Source: Papaver somniferum
Taxonomy: Eukaryota; Streptophyta; Magnoliopsida; Ranunculales; Papaveraceae
NCBI RefSeq assembly: GCF_003573695.1
Contig: NC_039363.1
Coordinates: 152,180,826 to 152,244,825, forward strand
Direction: 5' to 3'
DNA: 64,000 nucleotides
In this document: positions 12,493 to 23,753 of the stretch, in pieces
Position numbering within the stretch: position 1 is the first letter of the stretch
How the letters are laid out: each line of letters begins with the position of its first letter
The notes under the pieces: model-generated
Databases searched by the model: none
Told to the model about the DNA's origin: nothing
The model's input: only the letters and a program-made list of their open reading frames with translations
Translations under genes and position numbers: made by a program

Positions 12493-13125
12493 TGGAATTG
12501 TAAAAAGGTAAGAGTTAAGGATTACCATTTGGAGCGAATTTATTATCCACATGTCCATGATTCCGTGTTCCTGGCTCCAGAAAATGGTGTCTTCTAGAGT
12601 GATTATTCTTCCAGCTCCTCTGAGGAGGATTCGAGGATCCCTGCAGCTAAAGCATGCGCCAACACTGACCATGCTAAAAAGATGATAAATAACTTGTTTC
12701 TTCATAGGATGAAAGCTGCTCGTGACGAACTTTTGAAGAGGAAAGAAAGGGAGGAGATACTTGCTGAGTATCGAGAGAAAATACGTAGAATCCAGCGGAA
12801 AACACAAGAAACCGAGGAGAAGCTCCGATCCTGCCCTTATGGTGTAGCCTCAGATTCAGATGCCGAAGAGGAGGAAGAAGAACTTGTATGGGATCTGACA
12901 TAACACAAGAGTAAGCCATATCCACCTCATAAGGAGATTGAGCGACAGGTTGAGGCTGATATCCAAGCTGAGCGTGATGAGGAAGACCTTTTGGATGCAA
13001 TGGATGGCGACATCAAGGAAGAATTCTCTGATAATTCAGACAGTGATTCCGAGAGAGAGTCCGGAGAGGATTCTTCAGAGGACGAAAAGGATGATGATGA
13101 CGAATCAGATGACTCTGACGACTAG
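12493..13125 (+). pseudogene. Antisense reading frame with charged coiled coil and acidic tail
   Basis: One plus-strand frame stays open from 12493 to a TAG at 13123-13125 except for TAG at 12595-12597 and TAA at 12901-12903, about 210 codons. In order it shows a short N-terminal part (HVHDSVFLAPENG), a Ser/Glu patch (SSSSSEED), a basic/acidic helix rich in Lys, Arg and Glu (ARDELLKRKEREE), an EEEEEE run, and an extremely acidic Asp/Ser/Glu end (DDDDESDDSDD). The compositional continuity across both stops argues that this was one protein. It lies on the opposite strand to the Tat pol genes, downstream of the TATA box at 11608. I do not recognise the family; acidic-tailed chromatin or assembly proteins look similar in composition only. 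Confidence 0.5.
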
Positions 13126-13544
13126 TCTTGCTCATAGCCTCATTTAAACATTTGAATGCTTTTTTTTAGTCTTCATAGTAGACCTATTCTTTGATTATCT
13201 GAACAATTTCACTTCAATATTAAGATTTTCCTTTTGAATAAGAAATCCTTTTATTAAGAATCAAGTAGAATGAGTCAATGCTCTTGCACCAAACCCATTG
13301 TGATCTCCCTTTATTTGTTTTAACGTCTTCCACCTGTGAAAACATCCAGATACATCACATATGCCGAGAAGACATATAACACACGCAAGGCCGCGTGGCC
13401 TTCTGGTCATGTTAAGCTTTGGTCAGTCCCCAATGGACTGTTTTCCTCCGTATCTCCGGTATTGATCTTGTTTGGAACTTAGGGTTTCAGTAAAACTCGC
13501 AACTGAATTGAGTATTCACAGAAGATAAGCACCCACCGCATCTC

Positions 13545-13551
13545 ATATATA
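13545..13551 (+). promoter_or_regulatory. TATA box before the second antisense gene
   Basis: TCATATATATCTCC lies about 105 bases upstream of the Met codon at 13653, a normal plant spacing that leaves a leader of roughly 75 bases. The strand is opposite to the Tat pol genes. Confidence 0.45.
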
Positions 13552-13652
13552 TCTCCAATATTTAGGGTTTGGCATTTACGCAAACACTTCTTCCGTTCGT
13601 GAATTAATTTCATCGTGCAGAGAAAATTTTGATTATCATACCTTTCGTCGCT

Positions 13653-14639
13653 ATGTCGAGCAGTAGTATGTCTTCTCGAAACGAACCTCAGTCGAAGCAT
13701 GAAGTGGAAGCGATCTCAGTAAGTTGTATATTTTCTTCATCTCCATTTGATCAGAGTTATTGATCATAGGAAAATAATTTATTGCAGGATAATCAGAAGA
13801 AACCATCTTCTTCATAATACGAGACCCAAGCGGACTGTTAGAGCCCCTGCCCGGTATAGGTCGGCTCATACTGAAGCCGGCACATCTGTGAGTAATTTTA
13901 TGATTTCTTAATTGAATCTTCACTAGACGGTTTATCCATTCTTCATCTCAAAATTTCTTTACCATAGGTAGATGTGCACGTTGTTGTTGGTGATGGAAAT
14001 AGAATAAATGGGGAGTCCGTGGTCGTGGTTGACGATAGCAGCAACCGTGTTGATGAAGACTCTACTGATTCCGTGGAGGCTGTGATTAGAGATCGCGTTC
14101 GTGAATATCCAATAACTGGACTCCCATTTGAAGCTCCCATGACTAATACTAGCCCAAATAATGAGGTCGTCAGTGGATTCGTCATTCCCAAATGTCACGC
14201 GCCTCTGTACACTAAAATTTGGAGATGGTATGGGCATATTGCTACGACTAAAATATTGAGAGGCTTTCTCCCAAACCTCCTGACAACGGTGGCCGGATTG
14301 TTACCGATCATTGAAGAGATAAACGATATGAATCTCCGAGATGTCAAGAATCATGAGCTTCATAGGTGGGATGACATGATCTCGAACTGCGAGACCTTGA
14401 GATTCAACGTGAGTTGGCTCCACCGTCGGCTCGAGATGATTAAGATTGATAGGGCAGCGGCTACTGCTGATGCGATTTCTACCATAACTACTTCCTTGGA
14501 AGAGGAGAAGGCACTTTCCTTAGAGTCAGTAAGAGTTGAAAAGGCCATCCAGGACTTGAAAATGAAGACAAAAAACTTTCAGAAGAAGCTTGACATGGTT
14601 GTCTTTAATAATTACTCTCTGCTGGATGGTTTACCCTGA
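13653..14639 (+). CDS. Intron-containing antisense ORF of the Tat element (helical domain protein)
   Basis: Three exons fit the sequence. Exon 1 is 13653-13718, with donor GTAAGT. Exon 2 is about 13788-13889, after acceptor TTGCAG at 13787 and before a GTGAGT donor. Exon 3 is 13968-14639, after ACCATAG. Exon 3 alone gives 223 codons. Exon 2 has a basic stretch (TRPKRTVRAPARYR), but one base offset and a TAA in the exon 1 frame suggest a frameshift, so this copy may be broken. Exon 3 has an acidic N-terminal part, then LYTKIWRWYGHIATTKIL, a helical segment ending VSWLHRRLEM, and a Leu/Glu/Lys coiled coil. The spacing of the helical segment recalls the plant PEARLI-4 / phospholipase-like family, from memory only. 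Extra antisense ORFs between integrase and 3' LTR are known in Tat-lineage elements, which fits the location. Confidence 0.6.
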
Positions 14640-14836
14640 GTGAGCATTTATGATTGTTGTTTTCAAATAGGTTTAGGCTTTTCTTAGGTAGAGTAATAGA
14701 TCATGATATGAAAGAAATTTTGCTCATTGATGAAATGTTTAATGAACAAAGGAGCATTTTGCAAGCTCTTTGGAGAGATATAAATTACATTTTGATAAAT
14801 GCTTGAAATGATGAAAAGGTAAGGGTTTTCTATGGA

Positions 14837-16396
14837 TCAGGCATAATATGCTTTGAGCCATTTACCGTTGATAATATTTCCTTCCACTCCTCCATCAATG
14901 GCTAAGATCTTGTAATATCCAATGGACACTGCCTTGATGATCACATATGGTCCTTCTCATTTGAGAGAACTTGGGAGCAGACATATCTTGTTGAATGTGT
15001 TTTGCTGTCTTTAGCACCAAATCTCCTACTTGGAATGTTCGAGGCCTCACCATTTTGTTGTAAGCTCTGGAAATCCTTTGTTTGTATGCTTCCACGTATT
15101 TTTCTACCTTAGACCTCCTTGACTCAAGCATGTCCAGTTCAGCAATCCTTGCTGAAGGAATCTTGATTTCTGATGGGAGTATGGCATCAGCTCCATAGAC
15201 AAAAGAGTATGGTGAAGTCCCGATTGAGCTCCTTGGTGCGATCCGGTAGGCCCATAAATCCATGGGAAATTGTTCATGCCACGTCCGAGGATTATCATGA
15301 ATTGTTCGGCTGAGAATTCGGATCAAAATTTTGTTGGTGCTCTCTGCTTGTCCGTTTCCTTGTGGGTAGTATGGTGTGGAGAAAACTTGTTTGATGCCGT
15401 ATTCCTCGAGCAATTCAGTCATGTGTTTGTTAGCAAAAGGAGTTCCATTATCAGTGATGATGTTCTTAGGAACACCGAACCTGCATATTATGTGTTCCTT
15501 GATGAAGGTTGCAATCGTGACTCCAGTGGTGCTTCGAAGAGGGATAGCTTCAACCCATTTGGTAAAACACTCAGTTGCCGTGATGATGTATTCATGCTGC
15601 TTCGAAGATTCTAGATGGATTTTCCTTATGATATCCAGTCCCCATCTATAGACAGGCCATGGACTATTCACAGAATTCAACGGGAGACAAGGAGTATGGA
15701 TGAGATTACCATGGACTTGGCATTGATGACACCTTTGAACGTGTGCAGCTGCGTCGTCTTCCATGGTCGGCCAATAATATTTCTCATGAATCTGGAGAAA
15801 TAATTTCCTTTTTCCTTGATGTTCTCAGTCGTGCATTTCCTTTAAAATTGTTAGGATTTCATGCTCAGCTAAGCATCTCAGTAAGTTCCCACCAAAACTT
15901 TTGCGGTATAAGACTCCGTACAGAAAGGAAAATCTTCTGGCTCTCTGAATGAGTTTGACCATTTCCTTCTTTTCCAATGGCAGCTCATTATCCCGAAGAT
16001 ACTTGATGTAAGGTTCCCTCCAGTCCCCAGTGTGGTGAACTTTCAAAGCTTCCAAATGATGAGGAGGCGTCTGAAAATTGGGACAAGATCTTTGCAGAGT
16101 TCTCGACTGAGCTTCCGTGGAAGGCCAATAGTATCCCATCCTTTGAAGCTTTTTATAAAGTGTTACCACCAACGTCTGTCCGCAGATTTCTTCATGTATA
16201 CGTTTGAGTTGCTCGCCCGCTTCGTCGTTCCCGAGGCACCGCGACAAGGACCTATCAGGATTCCGATAATATAATGCTCCATGAAGCAAGAAATAATTCT
16301 TCAGTTCCTTGAGGCTGACTTTTCCCTCTGAAAGAGAATTGCTCAATTCATGAATAATGGGTGCTCGCCAATCGTTTGCTTGAATGTCTTCGAATA
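14837..16396 (-). pseudogene. Tat-lineage integrase region of pol
   Basis: Catalyses insertion of element cDNA into the genome. The right part (16396-15825) carries two successive modules of the same kind (DWRAPII ... LSRCL ... IHEE, then DWREPYI ... LLRCL ... MHD), the H2C2-type zinc-binding region; the CHQC pair follows in the next frame. In the 15764-14895 frame the catalytic triad is intact: GLDII about residue 44, DNGTPF about 105, GQAEST about 141, the DD35E spacing. After RTFQVGDLVL the frame shifts near 14965; in the other frame the normal C-terminus GPYVI ... NGKWLKAYYA runs to a stop at 14837-14839. Another frame break lies at 15765-15825. The right end is cut by the Athila sequence at about 16397, and the RNase H that should precede it is absent. 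Confidence 0.88.
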
Positions 16397-18168
16397 AGTG
16401 TGGGGGAGTGGTTAAGCTTTTTCTTTGTACCTTTTTCATGCATTTTTTCAACTTTTTTGTAAATTAGTGAATAAGAAACTCCAACTTGTAGTTAGTTTAG
16501 AGTCACATAGTATACATGTCGCTAAGATTACATCGAGAATCTCATAAGAGTGACTGAACTTAGAGATGACAAAGAACGTGATCGGGTTTCTTACTTGTAT
16601 GAGAGTTAAAGTTGGATTTAACCATCCCAGTGGCAAATGAGGTGTAGATTGAATTCAGTATTAGATTTGTGATCCCCTATAGTGGAGACTACCCATATTA
16701 CATTATGAGAGGCACCGACCTTCAATTCTTTGTACCTGTCTAAGTATGTTCTTTTAGAGTGTGTGTCACCGTACGTAAACTCCGGGTATAATGGTGAGCT
16801 ACCCAAGATCCCACCATGGAAGCACTATTTTGATCTCTTGAGTGTTATTTTTATCAATCATGAATGGTGACATCGAATTGCTAACTTACATACCACTTGT
16901 AATCTTGTTCGCAGTTAGCACCTTCCACTTTATCTCTCTCTACACCAACGGGTCCATAGAAACACCATCATCATCAACAAGAAGAGCATCACAAATTCGA
17001 AGGAAAGTTGAAGACGTTCAAGGTTTATGAGCAATGGTACAGAAATGAGCAGATTCCAGATTCAAGTAAAGCAACAAGACAAGGAGCAAAATTTTTACAA
17101 GTCGAAGACTATTGTACAAGAGTCAAGATTATCAAGATGAGAATTCAAGAAGTTTATGATATCAAGACATACAAGTTGTGAAGAATTGAGTGGTAAATTA
17201 CTCATACCATGGCCTATGCATTTTCATTTGTTAGTTTGTATTTTATTTTCTCAAGAAAAAATAAATAAAATAAAATAAAATCCATTGTATTATATTTTGG
17301 TTTGTTTAGTTCATTTTTGGTTTTGTATTCATTCAATAAATCCAATGGAAGAAGAAATATCCATAATGAAGTTTCAAGCAACAAGGAATTAGAGGAAAGA
17401 ATCACATTGTCAAGATTCTACGAAGTTTAAGAGTTATCATCAAGTGTTGAAGACCGAAGACGGAGATGAAGAAAAGGATTGAAGACCTAAGAAGTTTCTA
17501 TGGATGTTGTGAGAGTGGTGCTAATTGCACGCCGAAAGGATAACAAGGTAAGTAAGCATATTCCCATCTTTGTTAAGTGGTTGATTTCCTTTCTAAGAGA
17601 TCGTCAGAAAAAATGGTTTTCAAAATGATAAAAGATGTGGGTTTTCAAAATACTTCGGAGGGTTTTTACCTTCCTACCATTCAAGGTGTCGCAAGATTTT
17701 TCTTCATTCCTGCCTGGACACATGTGTGACCCATAAAGATCTATTTATTATTGAGAGAAATATCATAAAACCCTTTCTTGTGACGCAGAGTCGAGACTTT
17801 TGATCACTCCGAACCCGATTTTCTTTCGAGAAGGGATGGTTATTTCTCTCTCAACTTTTAAGGATGAGATTGTGTTCATTTATGTGTCTAACTTCTTATT
17901 GCTAGTGTGCAGAATTTCTATATCTTCTTAGCGCGTTGGATACTATCTTTTCGAAGAACTAGTAAGTTGGAAAAGTAGGTTTTGTAGGCATACCTCTTGT
18001 AAACCTTCACGAGACTATAACTCGTCCACTAGGGACACCTAGGGGTTCAAAAGGATTGTTATTTATGCTAAAAGTGACTGTAGCCTCGACGACACGGAGT
18101 TGTATGTATTCTAGAATTATTTTGTTTGATTTGCTCGAGGACTAGCAAAGTCTAAGTGTGGGGGAATT
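16397..18168 (+). mobile_element. 3' internal tail of a left-hand, truncated Athila unit
   Basis: Nearly identical to 27036-28872, the region between Athila pol and its 3' LTR. Both begin AAGTGTGGGGGAGTGGTTAAG and end with the polypurine tract TGTGGGGGAATT. The right copy has about 60 extra bases of A-rich sequence near 27900-27980. No reading frame of note survives; in Athila this is the region of the optional env-like ORF. Nothing of the pol that should precede it is present, so the left unit is cut here and abuts Tat integrase. Confidence 0.85.
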
Positions 18169-21100
18169 TGATAGGTGTTGTAAAACACCTAATTTTATAT
18201 TTAGTATTTATGCTTTCTTTGCTATTATCCTTGTGAATTGCATCTCTTATGTTTAGTTTTGAGTTATTAGGTGCAATGGAGTCCTTTTAAGCAAAAGAGA
18301 AAGAAATCGTACATTTGGAACGTAAAAGGAAAAAAGGTCAATTCACGACGAGTGATACTTGGAGCCAGCTAAAGTGATGCAGCAAAAGAGGTGAAGAATA
18401 TCCAACAATTCCGTGCAACTGACAATTAAGCAAGAAAACAGAGTGGGCAGTCAGTCCTCTAAAACTGACAAGCCAAATATCACTTTGTGGCCCTTATCAA
18501 GTAGTGCATGATTCCAATATCAATTTTATTCATATACAACCCTAAAACCTAGAGAATTATCCTCATTATTGTGTCTGTCTGAAACTGAGAGACTTGAGGA
18601 AATAGAGGCGCAGTCGAGAGTAATTGAGAGATCCATGAAGTTTTGATCGGAGATGATGGAAGCGGTGGTGAATACTGGTTCGAATTAAATCTATATATTA
18701 CAAAAGAAGATGAATCCGCTGCTACTGGTAGGTCAAGGAAATGGAGGAAGTAATGAAGATTAGGAGATGGGTTTGTCGGATTATTGGGTTTGATGGTGTT
18801 GAATCTGATGATGGTGTTTTAATGAGAAGAAAATGATGTTAGGGTTTCTGAAGAGAAGAAGATGATGATATTATTGGAGATGTTCATGGAATTCGATGGA
18901 TTTGAGATTGAGGCCTGAGAGATGAAATCCATGGGATTAACGGCTGAAGTTCTTTTCGATTTTGAGGAAGAATTGTTAATGGGTTCGATGGGTTATTTCA
19001 AATGGATATGGTGGAGATAATTGTGCCATGATTTACAGGGAGTTGGTTCCTTTGTATTGATTTTGAATGTCAACGGGTTTCTTTAGAAGCTAGGGATCGA
19101 AATTGATAGTGAGTTGGAGCATTCTTGGTGTTTGAAATCAATTAAAAGAATGGGTTTCTACTGTGGGGATTTTCAAGGATGGAGAAAAACTCAGGAAGAG
19201 ATTGCAGTGCAGTGGACTGAAGTGGAATTAGGAGATGATGTTGTAAAGATACAATGGGTCAAGATGGTGATGATGTGATGTTGCAAGACTCTGCAATGTA
19301 ATGAAGATGTTGCAGGCAAGGACTTGTTGGTGCAGTGAGAGCTTTGGAGATTGGTTTTGAGATGTTGAAGTGCAGGTGGTCTTGTAGCTGTGCAAGGAGA
19401 AGGTTCAGGCTATGTGTTGCTGCAAATGGTGATGAATTGTGCTGGAAATGAAGCTCAAATTTGAAGGAAGATGATGCTGCCATGGATCGATACAGATGGG
19501 TCTGAGATGGTGATGATGTTCATGGGGTTAGACCTTATAATGGGATTATGAAGTTGAATTACAGCAGAGTTGAGCTGGTAGAAGCAGTTGAGATGGAAGC
19601 TGAGATTGTACGCTGCTTACAAGAGATGAAGGCATGTTGCAGCTGCAGTTTGTGTGTGTAGTTTCCAGGGAATGTCATGGTGTTAGATGTAGCTTGGAGG
19701 ATAAATGTTGTTTGGTATGATGACAGTAGAGTGCAGGCACTGGAGTGGTTGTGGTGGTTGCTGCCCATGGATATTGCAGCTGTACTTTATGATGCTACTG
19801 CAATGAACCAGGTGAAGAATGAAGTTGAAACTACATAATGATTTAGATGAATGCTTAGGTTTGCAGTTCAGTTGGGATGTATTATGTTTCAGCTGAGCTG
19901 AAGGTGCGGTGATTGAGTTGATAAGCTGTTGTGGTGAACAAGAAGTTGATACTGAATTTGAGAGATGTACCAGGTGCAAGTGCAATTCTAGTTGGGAGAT
20001 GGAATTGGCAGTGGTTAGCAATTGCAGGTGGAGCTGAAATAAGTATGCACCAAAGAACTGGCAGATGGAGAAGCAGAGATGAAGCGCAATGATTGCAGAT
20101 TAGATTTGGCCTGTGCAATGGCCTTGGCCAGAACTTACACCAGTCAGTTAGCTGAATCGGTTTGGACTCAACTACGACTCGCCCCTGACTCGGTCACTTT
20201 GACTGAGTTGATTCGAGGATCTGACCAGTTTGACCGGTGACCGGGTGGACTTTGCCACTCACCTGAGCTACTTGCCGGCGACTTTCCCGGTCAAGTTCCG
20301 GCCACTTTACCAGTTTTCCGGCGACACATTTTCGGCAAGATTTCTACATGGGTTTTTCTCACATATGGGCTTGGTGGATTTTCAACTAATGGACTTTGAA
20401 GATTAGACCTAATTTTGGGAAACAAAGGGATATAAAATAAAGACTCCTACAAATTTTAGGATATCACGTTTTATTATTCTTCTTGGAGCTTTGGAGAAAA
20501 CTATTTCTAGGGTTTCCTTTGCTTTCATCTTCTTTATTATTTTATTGATCACGATGATGATAAACTCCATTATTATGTATAACTAAATACACTTGTTGGT
20601 TATGGGATAAAAGTTGATTTCTCAATGCATGTTATTTGATTCTATGGATTAGTTTTGTCTCAACTTTATTGTTTATGATTCATGGTTTATAGTGTTTTAG
20701 GATTTGATTGTTTGATTGGTTGAGTCCGGAATCAATCCGATTTGCTTTCATCTCTAGAGATATATTAGGGTTTTCAATACGTAAAAATTGTTTGTCCCTG
20801 ATTTTAAGTAGCATAATTGTGGTTAGTGCTTGTAGTGATATATCCTACTAGTCACATATGAATCATAACCTTGGTTAAAACAAATTAGTGCTCTTACACG
20901 TTTGTTTGCTTTGATTAGTCTTATTCCATAAATCTTAAATCTTTTAGGGAGTTAAACTTAATTGTGCTTTTACACTTTGGGTTGCTTTCTAGGAAGAATT
21001 CACATATGCATCTTTTAATGTGGTTGTGATGAAATTAGGGAATTAGCGGGATACTCTTGCGATCAAGGTATTCTAGGACTTTTAATAAATAAGAGATTAA

Positions 21101-21373
21101 ATCATCAATTCTATTCAATGATAAAAAATACATGCTTGTGAATGATAGTATCCCATGACCAATGTCTTTTCTTTATTGATTATTCCAATTATTTACTTTG
21201 CTTTACTTTATTTCTACTAAAACAACAAAAAAAACACTCTTGGTTATCTTAGAAACCAAAAATTGCATAACAACAAAGGCCTCCCTGTGGATACAAACTC
21301 TTTCCTACCACTTTCTACATTATTGTAGTTGAGTAAGGATGTGAAATTATATTTTTCGATTGACCACCGATCA
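18169..21373 (+). mobile_element. Athila LTR, left (5' LTR of the complete unit)
   Basis: Begins TGATAGGTGTTGTAAAACACC after the polypurine tract and ends CCACCGATCA, giving TGAT...ATCA termini. It matches 29210-32453 over its whole length with scattered single-base differences and a few indels, for example 22 extra bases near 18230. It is followed by AATT and the primer site. GATG-rich sequence at 18600-19900 produces long antisense frames that are compositional. No gene is encoded. Confidence 0.92.
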
Positions 21374-21377
21374 AATT

Positions 21378-21396
21378 TTGGCGCCGCTGCCGAGGA
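21378..21396 (+). other. Athila primer binding site
   Basis: TTGGCGCCGCTGCCGAGGA follows the LTR end by four bases. It closely resembles the tRNA-Asp-type site TGGCGCCGTTGCCGGGGA usual in Athila elements, with two changes. It confirms the plus orientation and the LTR 3' boundary. Confidence 0.85.
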
Positions 21397-21686
21397 GGCA
21401 TCGCCTTGTTATTAAGTTTTTAGTTTCTTTTTAGTATTTTTGCTTCCATGTTTGCTTTTTGTTTCTTGTCTTGTTTCTTACTTGTTTGTGAGAATTTTTT
21501 TCAGGTACCTAATCCCTGGCTTCTAAAGATTGGAACTATCCAAGGTGCGGAACAGCCACTCGAAGAGGCACAATACTCCAACCAAGTCAAGGTACAACGG
21601 AAGAACAAGAGCTAGCAGTGGAAGAAGAGTTACAACAAGAGGTACCGGTTGAACAAGAACCACATTTTGAAGAAGAAGAAGAAGCA

Positions 21687-23753
21687 ATGGGTGATGCAAA
21701 TCGTACACTCAAGGACTTGGCTTCTCACAAGTTGGATACACAATAAGGGTGTATTCAATCAAATTCTACTTTTGAGATCAAGCCGGGGTTGCTTAGAGAA
21801 TTATCAAAGTTCCATGGCATGGTGAATGAAGACCCAAACAAGCATCTTATGGACTTCCACACCATTGTCACGTCCATGCTTCCAGTGGATGTTGAAGCGG
21901 ATGGTGCAATGTTAAAAGTTTTTCGATTCTCTTTGATGGATAATGCTAAGGATTGGTTGTGTTATTTACCTCCCTGAAGTATCACAACATGGAATGGGTT
22001 GAAGAAACTCTTTCTAGATAGGTATTTTCCAGCATCCAAGGCTACTCAAATTCGCAAGGAGATTTGCGGGATGAAGCAAAATGTGGGAGAATCCTTATAT
22101 GAATGTTGGGAACGATACAAGAGATTGGTGGCAAGCTGTCCTCACCATCAATTCAGCGATGCAATGATCATCCAGTACTTCTATGAAGGACTCAATTCAA
22201 GTGATAGGAATCTTCTTGACACTGCGGGTGGTGGTGCACTAGTGAACAAAACGGTGGCACAAGTTAGAGAGTTGATTGAGAACATGGCAGCAAACTCCCA
22301 ACAATTCTTGAGTCTTGGTTTGGACGTGCTCTTAAGGAGAGTAAATGAAGTGAGCGAGGTAGAGGAACTTCGTCAACAAATGGGTAACGTTACAGCAATG
22401 TTGCAACAAGTTGCAGCCGCGGTGATACCAAGTTCTTCTCAAGGGTATGAAGACTCCAATAAACAAGCTAATGTGATCTTCCCAAATCAGCAAAGACGGT
22501 ATGATCCCTACTCCAACACTTACAATACGGGATGGAGAGACCACCCCAATTTTAGCTATGCCAACAAGCAAGGAGCGGTTCAACAACCTACTTTCAACCA
22601 TCCAAGTGGATTTCAACCACAACAACAACAATTTCAGCAACCACAACAATCAATGCAAGGTCAAGGTTCGGATATTGATGCAAAACTTCAAAAGATGATG
22701 CAAGGCATTGGTACCATGTTTCAAGAGAGCCAACAAGAGACTAAGAGCGCTATTAAGGAGTTTCAGACACAAATGGGATCCATGGTGATTGAGATAAACA
22801 AATTGAAAGCACAAAATAGTGGGAAACTCCCTTCTCAACCTATTAACCCAACAGAGGGTGTCAATGCAATTACGTTGAGAAGCGGTAGACAACTTGTGCA
22901 ACCCGAAGTTACTGATTCGGGCAAGGTGGAAACACCCAAGGAGCCGGTGTTGGAGGAAAAGAGTGATGAAATTCCTCAAAAAACCGAGGTACCGATTCCT
23001 AACACTAAAACTCCTATTCCTTCTTATGTTCCTCCTTTACCTTTCCCTCGCAGATTTGCAAAGTCCAAAATGGAGGAATTAGAAAAGGAGATTTTAGACG
23101 TGTTAAGGAAGATTCATGTGAACATAACCCTCATAGATGCTATAAAGCAAATGCCAAATTATGCAAAGGTGTTAAGGGACTTGTGTACCAATAAGAAAAA
23201 GCTCCAAGGTAATGAAGTGCTAAGTGTGGGAGAGAATGCTTCGGCAAACTTACAACATAAACTCCCACTGAAATGCAAGGATCCGGGTAGATTTGACATT
23301 CCCGTCACTATTGGTAACACTACATTTAACAAAGCAATGTTAGATTTAGGTGCATCCCTCAATGTTATGCCTGCGTCCATATATAATTCACTTGATCTTG
23401 GTCCTCTTAAAAAGTCTGGAATTGTTTTGCAATTAGCCAATCGCTCTAATGTTTACCCAATGGGTATTGTTGAGGATGTTCTTGTGAAGGTTAATCAACT
23501 TGTATTTCCAGCTGAATTTTGTGTGTTAGAGATGAATGAAGGTTCACCGGACTCATCTCTTCCATTGCTACTTGGGCGTCCCTTCATGAAAACGGCGAAA
23601 ACCACTATTGATGTGGATAAGGGAACGCTAACTATGGAGTTTGATGGAGAAATAATACGTTTCAACATTTTTGAGACGATGAGATATCCTAGTGACGTCC
23701 ACTCTTGTTTCTCTATTGATGTTATGGATACATTAGTACAACAAGTGTTTTAA
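21687..23753 (+). pseudogene. Athila gag and protease
   Basis: Capsid and aspartic protease part of the polyprotein. The frame opens at the Met at 21687 (MGDANRTL) and reads to TAA 23751-23753, broken by TAA at 21744-21746 and TGA at 21975-21977. The gag core shows SKFHGM, NAKDWLCYLP, YFPASKA, EICGMKQ, ASCPHHQ and IQYFYEGL in the usual Athila order. A Gln-rich linker (22590-22660) follows, then Lys/Glu/Pro-rich sequence and the protease (LDLGASLNVM, LLLGRPFMKTA). The LDLGAS form, and not DTG, is normal for Athila. There is no zinc knuckle. The TAA at 23751 separates it from a further in-frame stretch, where related elements read through to pol. Confidence 0.9.

Noticed and set aside
18600..20120. 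Several Ser/His/Leu-rich minus-strand frames, repeated in 29660-31200
   Set aside because: They are antisense of GATG-rich LTR sequence, differ in frame and length between the two LTRs, and carry no domain; their duplication only reflects the LTR pair.
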